Shown in pieces: positions 38,586 to 47,231 of a DNA stretch of 47,231 nucleotides. Every line of letters starts with the position of its first letter. Position 1 is the stretch's first letter. The notes beneath the pieces are model-generated. The model was not told the origin of the DNA and searched no databases. It saw only the letters and a list, made by a program, of their open reading frames with translations. This DNA comes from Acidobacteriaceae bacterium (GTDB lineage: Bacteria > Acidobacteriota > Terriglobia > Terriglobales > Acidobacteriaceae). Position numbers and translations under genes: made by a program. The DNA lies in NCBI GenBank assembly GCA_003151435.1, contig PLXP01000254.1, forward strand, positions 3,748 through 50,978. The letters run 5' to 3'.

Positions 38586-39512
38586 TTGAAATTGAATCGC
38601 GAAAACATCATCCTTGCCGTTATTGCGCTGTTCACGCTGCCAGCCGCCCTCGCGGCATCCACCAGGGTGCCCACTGCGGAAGGCCTGGTCTATGGTGGGG
38701 CCGATGGCCAGCAACTGACCATGGACTACTATGCTCCCGCGGGTGCCGGCGTTCCTCCCATCGCGATCATCATTCATGGTGGCGGGTACATTGGCGGCAT
38801 TAACAGGAATGGCAGCGAGGCTTACTGCGCGGATTTTCTCGCGCCTGCCGGGTACGCCGTGTTCGCCATCAACTACAGGCTCGCGCCCAGGTATCCGTAT
38901 CCCTACATGGTGTACGACGTGGAGCGGGCCATTCGCTATCTGCGCCACAATGCCAAGCAGTGGAACGCCGACCCTAATAAGATCGCTCTCGTGGGCGGCT
39001 CGGCTGGCGGCTTTCTCAGCAACATGGTGGGCCTGCTCAATGCTGCCGGCGATCCGCGCGCTCCCGATCCCGTGGATCGCGAGAGCGCGAAGGTGCAAGC
39101 TGTTGTAACTCTGTTTGCACAGAGCAGCTTTGCGACTGTGCCGCTGAACGCTAACGTGCATGCGCTTCTCGATCCACTCATCAAGGAGAAGGGAGAAGCT
39201 GATGCTCTGCGCGCGGCATCGCCCATCACCTACGTCACCAAAGACGCTCCGGCCTTCCTGCAGATCCTCGGCGACAAGGACGAGTACATTCCCTTCTCTG
39301 AAGCCACAAATCTTGACGCCGCATTGCGCCGTGTCGGCGTATCTTCCACCGTGATTCGTATCCCCGGTGGAATGCACGGAACAGGCGGCTGGTACAAGCT
39401 GCCCAGCGTGCCAGACTGGGAAGTGGACATGACTGAGTGGCTGAATGCAAAACTCGATCACCAGGGTCCGGTAGGCGCAGGAATTCAGAAGCGAGAGCCT
39501 GCCGCAAAATAA
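38586..39512 (+). CDS. Secreted alpha/beta-hydrolase (HSL/BD-FAE-like esterase)
   Basis: Exported carboxylester hydrolase, 308 residues. The signal peptide is MKLNRENIILAVIALFTLPA followed by ALAAS. The oxyanion motif is IIIHGGGYIGG, the nucleophile elbow VGGSAGGFLS, the acid GDKDEYIPFSE and the base His in PGGMHGTGGWY. TTG 38586 has AGGAG eight bases upstream, and the signal begins there; the ATG at 38544 would add 14 residues ahead of it. Substrate is unknown, with acetylated carbohydrates possible for this subgroup. It is 17 bases from the aldo/keto reductase gene and probably shares its transcript. Confidence 0.85.
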   Translation: MKLNRENIILAVIALFTLPAALAASTRVPTAEGLVYGGADGQQLTMDYYAPAGAGVPPIAIIIHGGGYIGGINRNGSEAYCADFLAPAGYAVFAINYRLAPRYPYPYMVYDVERAIRYLRHNAKQWNADPNKIALVGGSAGGFLSNMVGLLNAAGDPRAPDPVDRESAKVQAVVTLFAQSSFATVPLNANVHALLDPLIKEKGEADALRAASPITYVTKDAPAFLQILGDKDEYIPFSEATNLDAALRRVGVSSTVIRIPGGMHGTGGWYKLPSVPDWEVDMTEWLNAKLDHQGPVGAGIQKREPAAK

Positions 39513-39529
39513 AACGAGAAGGGAACCAG

Positions 39530-40504
39530 ATGCGCTACCGCCGTTTGGGCAACGGCCCGTTGGAAGTTTCAGAATTAAGTTTCGGCACCTGGCTGACGGT
39601 GGCCGGCGGCATTGACCGAAGTCAAGCAATCCGCTGCATTCATGCCGCGATCGATTGTGGCATCACACTCTTCGACACCGCCAACCAATATGGTGGCGGC
39701 GAGGCCGAGCGCGTGTTGGGTGAGGCGCTCAAGGGCTATCCGCGGGATAGCTACCTCGTCGCTACTAAGCTTTTCTTTCCTGTGGGCGATCAGCCGGACC
39801 GTGGCCTTTCAGCCGCGCAAATTGAGAAACAGTTGCATCGCTCCTTGCAGCGCCTTGGACTTGAAACAATCGACCTCTACCAGTGCCATCGTTTCGACGT
39901 GGAGACGCCGCTTGAGGAAACTCTCGAAGCCCTCGATCGTGCTGTGCATGCGGGCAAAGTGCGGGCCATCGGTTTCAGCGAGTGGACCGCGGAGCAGATC
40001 AACGCCGCTGCCAAGATCACCGGCGCGAAGGAACTTACTCCGTTCACATCGAGTCAACCACAGTACTCCATGCTGTGGCGCAAGCCGGAGACGAACGTGT
40101 TTGCAGCTTGTGTGAGGCACGGCATTGGTAACCTGGCGTTCTCGCCACTGGCACACGGAGTGCTGACCGGAAAGTATGCGCCCGGGCAGCCGCCTCCGGC
40201 GGGAAGCCGCGCTGCGAGCGAGGAGATGAATGCGTTCATGGAGACGGCCGGTCGCCATTATCGTTCGGACCATCTGCTGAAGGCCGTCGATCAGCTCAAG
40301 CCGGTTGCCGCTGATCTTGGCATCAGCATGGCGCAGATGGCGTTGGCGTGGGTCTTGCGCCGGCCTGAAGTTGCGTCGGCAATCATCGGTGCTTCACGCC
40401 CGGAGCAGATCGTGGACAATGTGCGCGCCATCGGAATCACATTGCCAACGGAAGCGCTAAGTCGAATCGATCAGGCTGTAGGCGGAGTCGCGGTTTTAGC
40501 TTGA
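39530..40504 (+). CDS. Aldo/keto reductase (potassium-channel beta-subunit-like)
   Basis: NADPH-dependent oxidoreductase, about 324 residues, TIM barrel. MRYRRLGNGPLEVSELSFGT is the standard opening. The catalytic Asp and Tyr lie in LFDTANQYGGGEAERVLGEA, the Lys in SYLVATKLFFPV and the His in DLYQCHRFDVETPLEE. The cofactor end is ASAIIGASRPEQIVDN. ATG 39530 has AAGGGA upstream; the longer frame to 39437 runs inside the esterase gene. It overlaps the rhaB 3' end by 34 bases, tail to tail. Substrate is unknown. Its position beside the rhamnose operon hints at sugar aldehydes, but it is on the other strand. Confidence 0.88.
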   Translation: MRYRRLGNGPLEVSELSFGTWLTVAGGIDRSQAIRCIHAAIDCGITLFDTANQYGGGEAERVLGEALKGYPRDSYLVATKLFFPVGDQPDRGLSAAQIEKQLHRSLQRLGLETIDLYQCHRFDVETPLEETLEALDRAVHAGKVRAIGFSEWTAEQINAAAKITGAKELTPFTSSQPQYSMLWRKPETNVFAACVRHGIGNLAFSPLAHGVLTGKYAPGQPPPAGSRAASEEMNAFMETAGRHYRSDHLLKAVDQLKPVAADLGISMAQMALAWVLRRPEVASAIIGASRPEQIVDNVRAIGITLPTEALSRIDQAVGGVAVLA

Positions 40505-41954
40505 GGCCGTTGGCTCTTTTCACACAGGCGCGAGGCCCATTGCCGAACTGCTTCCGCACTGAGGCGGCCGCTCTCGCCCTCGGCCGCTGCAAGCTGCACC
40601 GCGAAGTTGCCAATGGTCGAGCTTTCCACTTCTCCCGAGTCGATTTGCAGGCCAGTCGTGCCGTGCGTGAGCAAAGTGAGAAGCCTGTTGCGGCTGCCTC
40701 CGCCGAGGATGTGGATGCGCGTGAACTTGCGATTCACTAAGAACTCGAGACTGCGCAGGGCATCGGCGTAGCGCCGCGCCAGGCTCTCAAATATGACGCG
40801 CGCAAATACCGCCTCGTTGCCAGGCTTGTCGCTGATGATCGCGAGCCCGCGGAACTTGAGTTGCCGATTGATGCGTGCGGGCATATCCCCGGCCAGAAGC
40901 AGCGGCTCGGCATCGACGTCGATTACGCCAGGAATCGCCGCACATGCGCCTACTTGCGCAATCAGATCTTCAATGGTCCACGTGCGCCCTGCGCCGCTCC
41001 AGCCTTCCATGCACTGCTTCAATAGCCACATTCCGTTTACGTTTGTGTGGCAACAGAACCCCTCTGCGGCCGCGGCCTGGTTGGTGAAACGCGCATTCAT
41101 CGCGGCGCGGCTGGTAATCGGCGTGTCAACAACAGTGCCCACCAGCGACCACGTCCCTGAGCAGATATAGGCGCTGTTGCTCAGGTCCGCACCGATGGCG
41201 GCAATGGCCGACGCTGTGTCGTGACAAGCGGGTGCAATCAATGCGGTATCGCGGAATGCGTCGAGTGCGGTGAGTGGGCCTTGCAGCCGGCCAATCACAG
41301 TACCTGCCGGAACGATGGGGGGCGCGGCTTCCATGGGAATGCGCAGAGTTCAAAAAGTTCTCGCGACCATTCTCCGGTGTCAAGATCCACCAGGCCGGTG
41401 TGCGTCGCATTGGTGTATTCGGCCACGCGCTGGCCGCCAAGCCAGTGCAGCACATACTCAGGCAAGCAGACCCACGGTGCGCGCACATCGACTCCTGACG
41501 CTGCATCGGCCAGCAATTGATAAAGCGTGTTGATGCGCAGAGGCTGTGCCCCGGTGCGGCGGAAGAGCATCTCCGGCGGCGCGATTAAATCGGCTGACTC
41601 TTTCGCGGAGATCGTTCGTTCGTCGCGATAGCAGAAGGGATCACGCAGAGGCAGCCCATCCGCAGCGAGGCGCACATAGTCCACGGCCCACCCATCCACC
41701 GCGATGGAGGCGATGGCTTCCGTTGCAGATAGCGCGGCCTTGCGCAGACCCTCGTCGATGCCGGAGAGAATGGTTTGAAGCGGCCAGTGAAGCGATGCCC
41801 CTCGCTCCACCGGGCCGTTTGCGATGCGCTGGATGAGTTCGACTGAGGGCTCGCCGTTGCGCCAGCGAAGCAGAGAAACTCGGCAGCTTTCGGCGCCCAG
41901 ATCGATGGCGATCCGGGCCCGTTCCGCGTTCGTGTCGACTAAGTTCACGTTCAC
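40471..41954 (-). pseudogene. rhaB: Rhamnulokinase, split by a one-base frameshift
   Basis: FGGY-family kinase that phosphorylates L-rhamnulose. The N-terminal part (41295-41954) starts with IAIDLGAESCRVSLLRW and includes AVDGWAVDYVRL and YRDERT. The C-terminal part (40471-41334) holds PACHDTASAIAAI, SGTWSLVGTV and HILGGGSRNRLLTLLT, the second ATP-site motif. The frames join around 41334-41343. Reading CTC TGC G-C ATT CCC ATG GAA, one G appears lost, since homologues usually read CGIP there. The combined 1,484 bases would encode about 494 residues, the full family length. It may be inactive or a sequencing error, as both halves look well conserved. It overlaps the aldolase/dehydrogenase gene by 4 bases. 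Confidence 0.85.
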
Positions 41955-44170
41955 CGCAAAAATGCGTCGGGCAATCCGCCGTCGACCGGAATGAGGTGGC
42001 CGGTCGTGCAGCGCGAACGCGGGCTGGCCAAAAAGAGAATCGCCTCGGCGCAGTCCGCGGGATCGATGGGCTGATGCGTCAGCGTACGCTTGGCATAGAA
42101 ACCCGCCAACAGGCCACGCAGTTCCTCATCGCTCATCGACTCATCAAACGCGACGTTGTACTTTGCGAGTGACGCGCGCACTCGATCGCGGGGAAACATC
42201 GTGGAACCCTTCACCACGGTGGCAGGGCTGATGCCGTTTACGCGCACCCTGGGCGCAAGGCCCACGGCCAGTTCGCGCACCAGGTGCGAAACCGCTGCCT
42301 TGCTCACGTCATACGCTTCGCTGCCGCGCTTTGAGACCACCGCGTTGGCGGAACTGGTGAGCACAATGGAGCCATCCAGTCCCTGTTCTGTGAAGAGCTT
42401 CGCGGCCTCGTCAGCGAGCAGGTAGTTTGCCGTGACATTCACATCGAGCGTGGTGGCCCACGTCGCTTCGCTGATTACGCCGTCCGCCGAGGAGGGGAAC
42501 ATTGCGGCCGTGTTGATGAGAATATCGACTCCGCCAAACGCCGCAACTGTTGCCCTGAGCGCCGCGCCAATCGCGTCGCGGCTGCGAATGTCCATCGGCG
42601 TCGATGCGACGAATTCTTTCGACGTGACAGCCTTCAACTCATCGGCCACGCGCGAGGCGGCAGCCTCATCGCGGTCCGCCACCATCACGTGGGCTCCCCG
42701 CGCCGCCGCCAGCAGAGCCACTTCGCGGCCAATCCCGCTACCTCCACCCACGACGAGGGCGATGCGGCGGCTCAACTCTTTCTCCGGCGGCTGGCGGCGC
42801 AGTTTCGCTTCTTCCATCGCCCAGTATTCGATGCGGAAAGCTTCGAGGGGCGGCAGCGCAACGTAGTTCATGCAGACCTTGAAGCTGGCGGGGTCCATGC
42901 CCTCGCCACACTGCGGCAAGGTTCCCGAAATGTCCCCATCGGCCAACAGGCTCGCGCCTTCCATCACATGAATGGCGTTGGTATAAAACTCGCCGACGAC
43001 GCGCGCCTCGGTCTTGTTTTTGCCGAAGCTGAACATGCCGAGGCCGGGAATCAGCACCACGGTGGGACTGGCGTCGCGAAGGGCGGGTGAGTCGGCGGTT
43101 GCGAATTGGTGATAATAGTCGCGGTACTGATCGCGATATTCGGCCAACGAAAGTTCAATCTGCTTCTTGAGGGCGTCCATACTGTCGTCAGCAGCCCAAG
43201 GCACAAACAGCGGGCGAATCTTCGTGCGGATGAAGTGATCGGGACAACTTGTGCCCAGAAACGCAAGCTCCTTCGCGTGCGTCGCATTCACAAACTGCAG
43301 CACATCCTCGGCATCGCTGAAGCTTGCGATCCATCGATTCTGTGTGCTCACTTTTCCGCGCAAATAGGGTGCGATTGCGATTGCGATTTCCTTGCGATCC
43401 GGACGCGCAGCAACGGCCACGCCGCCAAATCGTGTAGAGCCCTTCGTGAGGCCGTGGCGCTCAATGAATTGGCCGATCTGGTCGATGACGGAGAGGGTGT
43501 TCAGGTAGCACTCACGCTGCGTCTTTCCCCACGTGAACAGCCCGTGGCCTCCCAGCACAATGCCATCGCAACCTGGATTCTCAGCCACCGCTCGCCGCAT
43601 CATCAGCCCGAGTTCAAATCCTGGTCGCTGCCACGGCACCCAAATGAGCGCGTGGCCGAACTCGCGATTAAATTCATCCATCTTGGCTTTGCCGTTGCCC
43701 GACGCGGCCAGCGCGATACCCCAATCGGGATGCAGGTGATCGACATGCCGGAAGGGAAGAAAGCCATGAAGAGGCGTATCGATGGAGGCCGCTACTGGAT
43801 TGTTGCGAAACGTGCACAGCGGATACATCGCCACCATGTCGTCTTCGGTTGCGACACCTCGATAGCTGCGTTCGAGAGCAAGCAGTTTCTCCTGGTATAG
43901 CGTTGCGAAACCAGTGCGGCGAATGCTGCCCAGATCGCCACCGGAACCCTTCACCCACAGTACTTCAACGGGTTCTCCGGTTAGCGGATCGACGTCCATG
44001 ATTTTTGAACTGGTGTTGCCGCCTGCAAAGTTGGTGATGCGCAGGTCAGAGCCCAGCAGATTGGAGCGATAGCGCAGCAGTTCCGGCTCGTCGAGCGTGG
44101 CGGCCATTGCGGAATCCCAGCGGTCTTCGAGGAACTTCAACGTGGGGGAAGCGACATTCGATTGTGTCAT
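41951..44170 (-). CDS. rhaEW: Bifunctional rhamnulose-1-phosphate aldolase / short-chain dehydrogenase
   Basis: A fusion that cleaves rhamnulose 1-phosphate to dihydroxyacetone phosphate and L-lactaldehyde and then oxidises the lactaldehyde. The N-terminal class II aldolase/adducin domain (to about residue 430) contains RITNFAGGNTSSKIMDVDP, VLWVKGSGGDLG and the metal-site region RHVDHLHPDWGIAL with GCDGIVLGGHGLFTWG. The C-terminal SDR domain (from about 470) has ALVVGGGSGIGREVALLAAA, the Ser in VLTSSANAVVS and the YxxxK pair in EAYDVSKAAVSHL. The length of 739 residues agrees with known fusions. A 64-base gap follows the isomerase gene. Confidence 0.9.
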   Translation of the reverse strand: MTQSNVASPTLKFLEDRWDSAMAATLDEPELLRYRSNLLGSDLRITNFAGGNTSSKIMDVDPLTGEPVEVLWVKGSGGDLGSIRRTGFATLYQEKLLALERSYRGVATEDDMVAMYPLCTFRNNPVAASIDTPLHGFLPFRHVDHLHPDWGIALAASGNGKAKMDEFNREFGHALIWVPWQRPGFELGLMMRRAVAENPGCDGIVLGGHGLFTWGKTQRECYLNTLSVIDQIGQFIERHGLTKGSTRFGGVAVAARPDRKEIAIAIAPYLRGKVSTQNRWIASFSDAEDVLQFVNATHAKELAFLGTSCPDHFIRTKIRPLFVPWAADDSMDALKKQIELSLAEYRDQYRDYYHQFATADSPALRDASPTVVLIPGLGMFSFGKNKTEARVVGEFYTNAIHVMEGASLLADGDISGTLPQCGEGMDPASFKVCMNYVALPPLEAFRIEYWAMEEAKLRRQPPEKELSRRIALVVGGGSGIGREVALLAAARGAHVMVADRDEAAASRVADELKAVTSKEFVASTPMDIRSRDAIGAALRATVAAFGGVDILINTAAMFPSSADGVISEATWATTLDVNVTANYLLADEAAKLFTEQGLDGSIVLTSSANAVVSKRGSEAYDVSKAAVSHLVRELAVGLAPRVRVNGISPATVVKGSTMFPRDRVRASLAKYNVAFDESMSDEELRGLLAGFYAKRTLTHQPIDPADCAEAILFLASPRSRCTTGHLIPVDGGLPDAFLR

Positions 44171-44234
44171 TCGATTGCACCTTATAGTTCGGGGAAAATG
44201 AGTTCAGAAACCAATTCTGTTGTGCGAACTGTTT

Positions 44235-45461
44235 TCATGCGTAGCTGCTGACAGAGGAACTGCGAGCGGCGCGCTCGCGGGAGATGCGCTCCACATAGCC
44301 GCTGTCGCGCAGGGCTGCAAGCGGATCGGCGGCAAGACCGCGCGTCTCTCTCCACGCTGCCGCAAGTGGCCGAACGTCGCGCCAGAAAGAGCCGCGGAAC
44401 AGCTCTTCCGCTGCGACCAGGTCGCACGATTGCTGATGCGCAGCGAGTTGTTCGCGATCCACCAGCGCAGCCTTCAGCCAGATCTCCTGCGCGGTTACGA
44501 TGGTCTGCACCGTTGCCTCGATCTTGCCCTTCAGGTTGTGGCTCTGGTCAATCATGAAGGCGATGTCAAGCGGCAAGCCGTCAGTAGATGCGGCGTGAAT
44601 CTCGTGGAAGATGCGGAACACTTGGTAGGGATCGATCGATCCGAGCGTAAGGTCGTCGTCGGCATAGCGTCGATCGTTGAAGTGAAATCCGCCCAGTAGG
44701 CCGGTGTGCAGCAGCCATGCCACAATCTGCTCGATGTTCTGCGAGGCGTAGTGATGGCCTGTGTCCACCAGCACGCACGCCTGGTCGCCGGCTGAGCGCG
44801 CCAGGTGCGACGACATGCCCCAATCCGCGATGTCGGTGTGATAGAAGGCAGGCTCGAATGGCTTGTACTCGATCAGCAATCGCTGCCCGGGCGCGAGATG
44901 CTGGTGCACCGTGCGCAGCGCTTCTTCAAGCCAACCGATGCGCTTGCGGATGCTCTGCGTCCCGGGATAGTTCGAGCCATCGGGCAGCCACAGCGACAGA
45001 TCGCGCGAGCCAAGCTTCTTCGCAATGTCGATCGAATCCAGCACATGCGCCAGCGCCTGTTGTCGTACGTCTTCTGACGGGTTACAGAGCGAGCCGAATT
45101 TGTATTCTTGATCCTGAAAGAGATTGGGATTGATGGAGCCCGCGCGCACACCGAACCGGCGCTCCAGATCGCGTATCGTGGCCACGTCGGCGGCTCCGTT
45201 TGGCAGATCCCACAGTACATGCAGCGCCAGCGTGGGTGTGGATCCCGTCAGCCGGTTCACTTCGGCCGCATCGGCGAATTTCTCCTCAATGGTGGAGGCC
45301 GCGCCCGGCTGCACAAATTTCCCAAAGCGCGTGCCCGTGTTCGCGAATCCCCACGATGGGATCTCGATCTTGAATGCGTCCAGGGACTTTTCTGCGACGT
45401 CAAAGGCTGCGGATTCTGAAAGCTTCATATGTGCCTGCCAATTCTCTGCGGGCTGAATCAT
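44235..45461 (-). CDS. rhaI: L-rhamnose isomerase, RhaI type (TIM barrel)
   Basis: It interconverts L-rhamnose and L-rhamnulose with divalent metal. The protein resembles the Pseudomonas stutzeri-type isomerase rather than E. coli RhaA. Candidate metal ligands are the Glu in LLIEYKPFEP, the Asp in CVLVDTGHHYAS, the His/Asp set in GFHFNDRRYADDDL and the Asp in FMIDQSHNLKG. VRAGSINPNLFQDQEYKFGS is also typical. ATG 45461 overlaps the previous stop as ATGA, so I kept it (408 residues). ATG 45428, which begins MKLSESAAFDV, is an alternative. Confidence 0.88.
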   Translation of the reverse strand: MIQPAENWQAHMKLSESAAFDVAEKSLDAFKIEIPSWGFANTGTRFGKFVQPGAASTIEEKFADAAEVNRLTGSTPTLALHVLWDLPNGAADVATIRDLERRFGVRAGSINPNLFQDQEYKFGSLCNPSEDVRQQALAHVLDSIDIAKKLGSRDLSLWLPDGSNYPGTQSIRKRIGWLEEALRTVHQHLAPGQRLLIEYKPFEPAFYHTDIADWGMSSHLARSAGDQACVLVDTGHHYASQNIEQIVAWLLHTGLLGGFHFNDRRYADDDLTLGSIDPYQVFRIFHEIHAASTDGLPLDIAFMIDQSHNLKGKIEATVQTIVTAQEIWLKAALVDREQLAAHQQSCDLVAAEELFRGSFWRDVRPLAAAWRETRGLAADPLAALRDSGYVERISRERAARSSSVSSYA

Positions 45462-46126
45462 CCGGCCCGGTCTTTATCATCATCGCGCACCAGGATTACA
45501 TGCAGGAAGCGCGGTCCATGCACGCCCTTGATGCGCGTCATTTCAATATCGGCCGTGGCGCTCGGGCCGGAGACATACGTTGCAAGTTTTGGGGGTTCGG
45601 CACAACGATCGAAATACTCGGGCAGCGTTTCCACCACCTGGCTGGCGCGCAGGATGCAGAGATGCCAGTCCGGCAGCAAAGTGATCGCGCGGCGTCCTTC
45701 GTCCGCGGAGTGATGGAGGACGATGGTGCCGGAGTCGGCAACGCCGCAGGATGAAGCGGTTACCGCTCCTTCTGCCTGTTCGATCTCGGCAGTCGTGAGC
45801 CCGCGGTCGATCTTCCACTCGAAGCCGGCGGCGAGCCATGCTGTGGGCAATCCAGCAGGAACAACAAACGAGTGGCGGCCGCTCGCCGTCAGCTGATCCG
45901 CAATGGTGCCCGCGAGTGCAACCGGCGTCGTTTCCGCTACTTCAGCCTCGTATTCGCGCAGCCGCTCAATCATCAGCGCCAGGCGCTCGTCTGCACTGCG
46001 GCTGCCTGCCCGAATGTAATGCCTGGGCAGTTCCGCGTAGGCGCTCGCATCGTGTTTCGACGCATCCAGAGTGGCCGCGCGAATACGAGCCAGAATTGAT
46101 TGTCGCGAAGATGCAACAGTGCTCAT
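45458..46126 (-). CDS. lutC: LUD-domain protein, LutC-like
   Basis: Part of the three-protein iron-sulfur complex that oxidises L-lactate to pyruvate. The 222-residue protein has the LUD core: EIEQAEGAVTASSCGVADSG, then TIVLHHSADEGRRAITLLPD, and near the end PSATADIEMTRIKGVHGP, the usual LutC ending. ATG 46126 has AAGGAGGGG upstream and overlaps the LutB stop as ATGA. The ten extra residues of the longer frame are unlike the family. Its place in the rhamnose operon suggests it handles lactate made from lactaldehyde. Confidence 0.87.
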   Translation of the reverse strand: MSTVASSRQSILARIRAATLDASKHDASAYAELPRHYIRAGSRSADERLALMIERLREYEAEVAETTPVALAGTIADQLTASGRHSFVVPAGLPTAWLAAGFEWKIDRGLTTAEIEQAEGAVTASSCGVADSGTIVLHHSADEGRRAITLLPDWHLCILRASQVVETLPEYFDRCAEPPKLATYVSGPSATADIEMTRIKGVHGPRFLHVILVRDDDKDRAG

Positions 46127-47231
46127 TGCCCCTCCTTGCCGCGCGCCGCCCACCATTCGCGGAAGGTCTGGTCGGGCAGCCCGCGCAGATCGCGCGTCAT
46201 GGTCCAGCGCGCGCCCAGGCCGGGGAGGCTGCGAATCCAGCCGTCCTTGCCCGTGAACGGCCGCAGTGCGATTCGGCCCAGCCGCTGCGCCGCGCGAAAC
46301 CTTCCCGCGCTGGCAAAGACGCTGTTGGCCATTCTCATTCCGAGATACATCGGATCGAAGAAGCGGCTGTCTTGCTCTCGCTGCTGATTCACCACCTGTG
46401 CGCGCAACTCGATCAGGACTTCAGGAATGTTAATCTTCACCGGGCAAACTTCGTAGCACGCTCCGCACAGCGATGAAGCGTAAGGCAGCGATTGCGCAAA
46501 CTCCATGTGCATCAGTTGCGGCGTGAGAATGGCGCCGATGGGACCAGGATAAACGGAGCCGTAAGCGTGGCCGCCCGTCTGCCGGTACACCGGGCACGTG
46601 TTGATGCATGCAGCGCAGCGAATGCATTTCAGCGTCTGGCGTTCCTTGCGGTGCGCGAGGATCGACGAGCGACCGTTGTCGAGCAGCACCACGTAAAAGC
46701 GCTGCGGTCCATCGCCGGGCGTGACGCCGGTCCACAGAGAAGTGTATGGATTCATGCGCTCGCCGGTAGCCGAACGCGCTAGCACTTGCAGCATCACTTC
46801 CAGATCCTGAAAGCGCGGCAGCACCTTCTCGATGCCTGCCAGCGTAATCATGGTGCGCGGCAGCGTAAGGCACATGCGCCCGTTGCCTTCCGACTCCACG
46901 ACTGAAACCGCGCCCGTTTCCGCAATCAGAAAGTTGGCGCCGCTAATCGCCGTGGGCACGCTAAGAAACTTCTGCCGCAGGTAGGTACGCGCCGCGTAGG
47001 TCAGTGCCTGCGGATCGTCGCTCAGATCTTTCAAGCCCATGCGCCGCGCAAAGATCTCGCGCACCTGGCTGCGTCCCACGTGCAGCGCAGGTACCACAAT
47101 GTGTGATGGCTCATCGTCACCAAGTTGCAGGATGAGTTCGGCGAGGTCGGTCTCTATGGCGTGAATGCCCGCGGCCTCCAATGCGGGATTCAACTGAATC
47201 TCCGCTGAGGTCATGGTCTTGATCTTGATGA
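46123..47231 (-). CDS. lutB: Lactate-utilisation iron-sulfur protein, LutB-like (5' end outside window)
   Basis: Iron-sulfur subunit of the L-lactate oxidation complex. The frame is open to the window edge (IKIKTMTSAEIQLNPALE), so perhaps 100 N-terminal residues are missing. The LUD-like part shows LIAETGAVSVVESEGNGRM then LPRTMITLAGIEKVLP. Two [4Fe-4S] sites follow: CIRCAACINTCPVYRQTGG and CGACYEVCPVKINIPEVL. A C-terminal segment with WGxxx-like WTMTRDLRGLPDQTFREWW closes it. The stop overlaps lutC as ATGA. LutA would be expected just beyond the window. Confidence 0.9.
   Translation of the reverse strand, partial: IKIKTMTSAEIQLNPALEAAGIHAIETDLAELILQLGDDEPSHIVVPALHVGRSQVREIFARRMGLKDLSDDPQALTYAARTYLRQKFLSVPTAISGANFLIAETGAVSVVESEGNGRMCLTLPRTMITLAGIEKVLPRFQDLEVMLQVLARSATGERMNPYTSLWTGVTPGDGPQRFYVVLLDNGRSSILAHRKERQTLKCIRCAACINTCPVYRQTGGHAYGSVYPGPIGAILTPQLMHMEFAQSLPYASSLCGACYEVCPVKINIPEVLIELRAQVVNQQREQDSRFFDPMYLGMRMANSVFASAGRFRAAQRLGRIALRPFTGKDGWIRSLPGLGARWTMTRDLRGLPDQTFREWWAARGKEGQ

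Overview
The window reads as chromosomal DNA of a GC-rich, free-living heterotroph, most likely an Acidobacteriota (Terriglobia-type) bacterium. That assignment is an inference from the gene mix: a secreted GH29 fucosidase, a SYLF protein, a HoxEFUYH hydrogenase, an ArgR-led arginine cluster, and a rhamnose operon joined to LUD/lactate genes. No ribosomal RNA gene is present to confirm it. Genes are packed tightly, with many 4-base ATGA overlaps. I saw no prophage, CRISPR array, tRNA or intact insertion sequence.

Layout. (1) 1-1994: the 3' end of pyruvate:ferredoxin oxidoreductase, coupled to a dihydroorotate-dehydrogenase-like gene. (2) 2223-3650: a secreted alpha-L-fucosidase. (3) 3638-9061, minus strand: a hydrogenase operon hoxE-F-U-Y-H plus its maturation protease, preceded by a CRP/FNR-type palindrome placed as in a class II promoter. 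Two more hydrogenase-related genes lie nearby as separate units: a nickel permease (10540-11307) and hypF (13711-16056). hypABCDE are not in the window. (4) 9379-13458: a lipoprotein SGNH hydrolase, a DoxX-like membrane protein, a secreted hypothetical and a SYLF protein. (5) 16053-25327, minus strand: arginine biosynthesis in the order argR-C-B-D-F, then two AT-richer genes of unknown function, then argG, a small Cys-rich gene, argH and a GNAT-type N-acetylglutamate synthase. Tandem ARG boxes overlap a promoter in front of argR. (6) 25692-35005: a membrane diguanylate cyclase, acyl-CoA synthetase, a phosphofructokinase with pyrophosphate-type residues, a GNAT, an M19 dipeptidase, a lysozyme-like protein and small unknowns. 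(7) 35006-40504: dnaE, an esterase and an aldo/keto reductase. (8) 40471-47231, minus strand: an L-rhamnose operon (LutB-like, LutC-like, isomerase, aldolase/dehydrogenase fusion, kinase) that would take rhamnose to dihydroxyacetone phosphate and lactate, and lactate on to pyruvate. The kinase carries a frameshift.

The most unusual item is the small Cys-rich reading frame between argG and argH. It is interrupted by one in-frame TGA exactly where a CxxC cysteine is expected, and the frame stays open and conserved-looking on both sides. This could be a UxxC selenoprotein, a recent nonsense mutation or a sequencing error. Second is a one-gene unit bracketed by 23-bp inverted repeats, inserted 4 bp downstream of the argF stop. 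The gene's stop codon lies inside one repeat and its ribosome binding site abuts the other.
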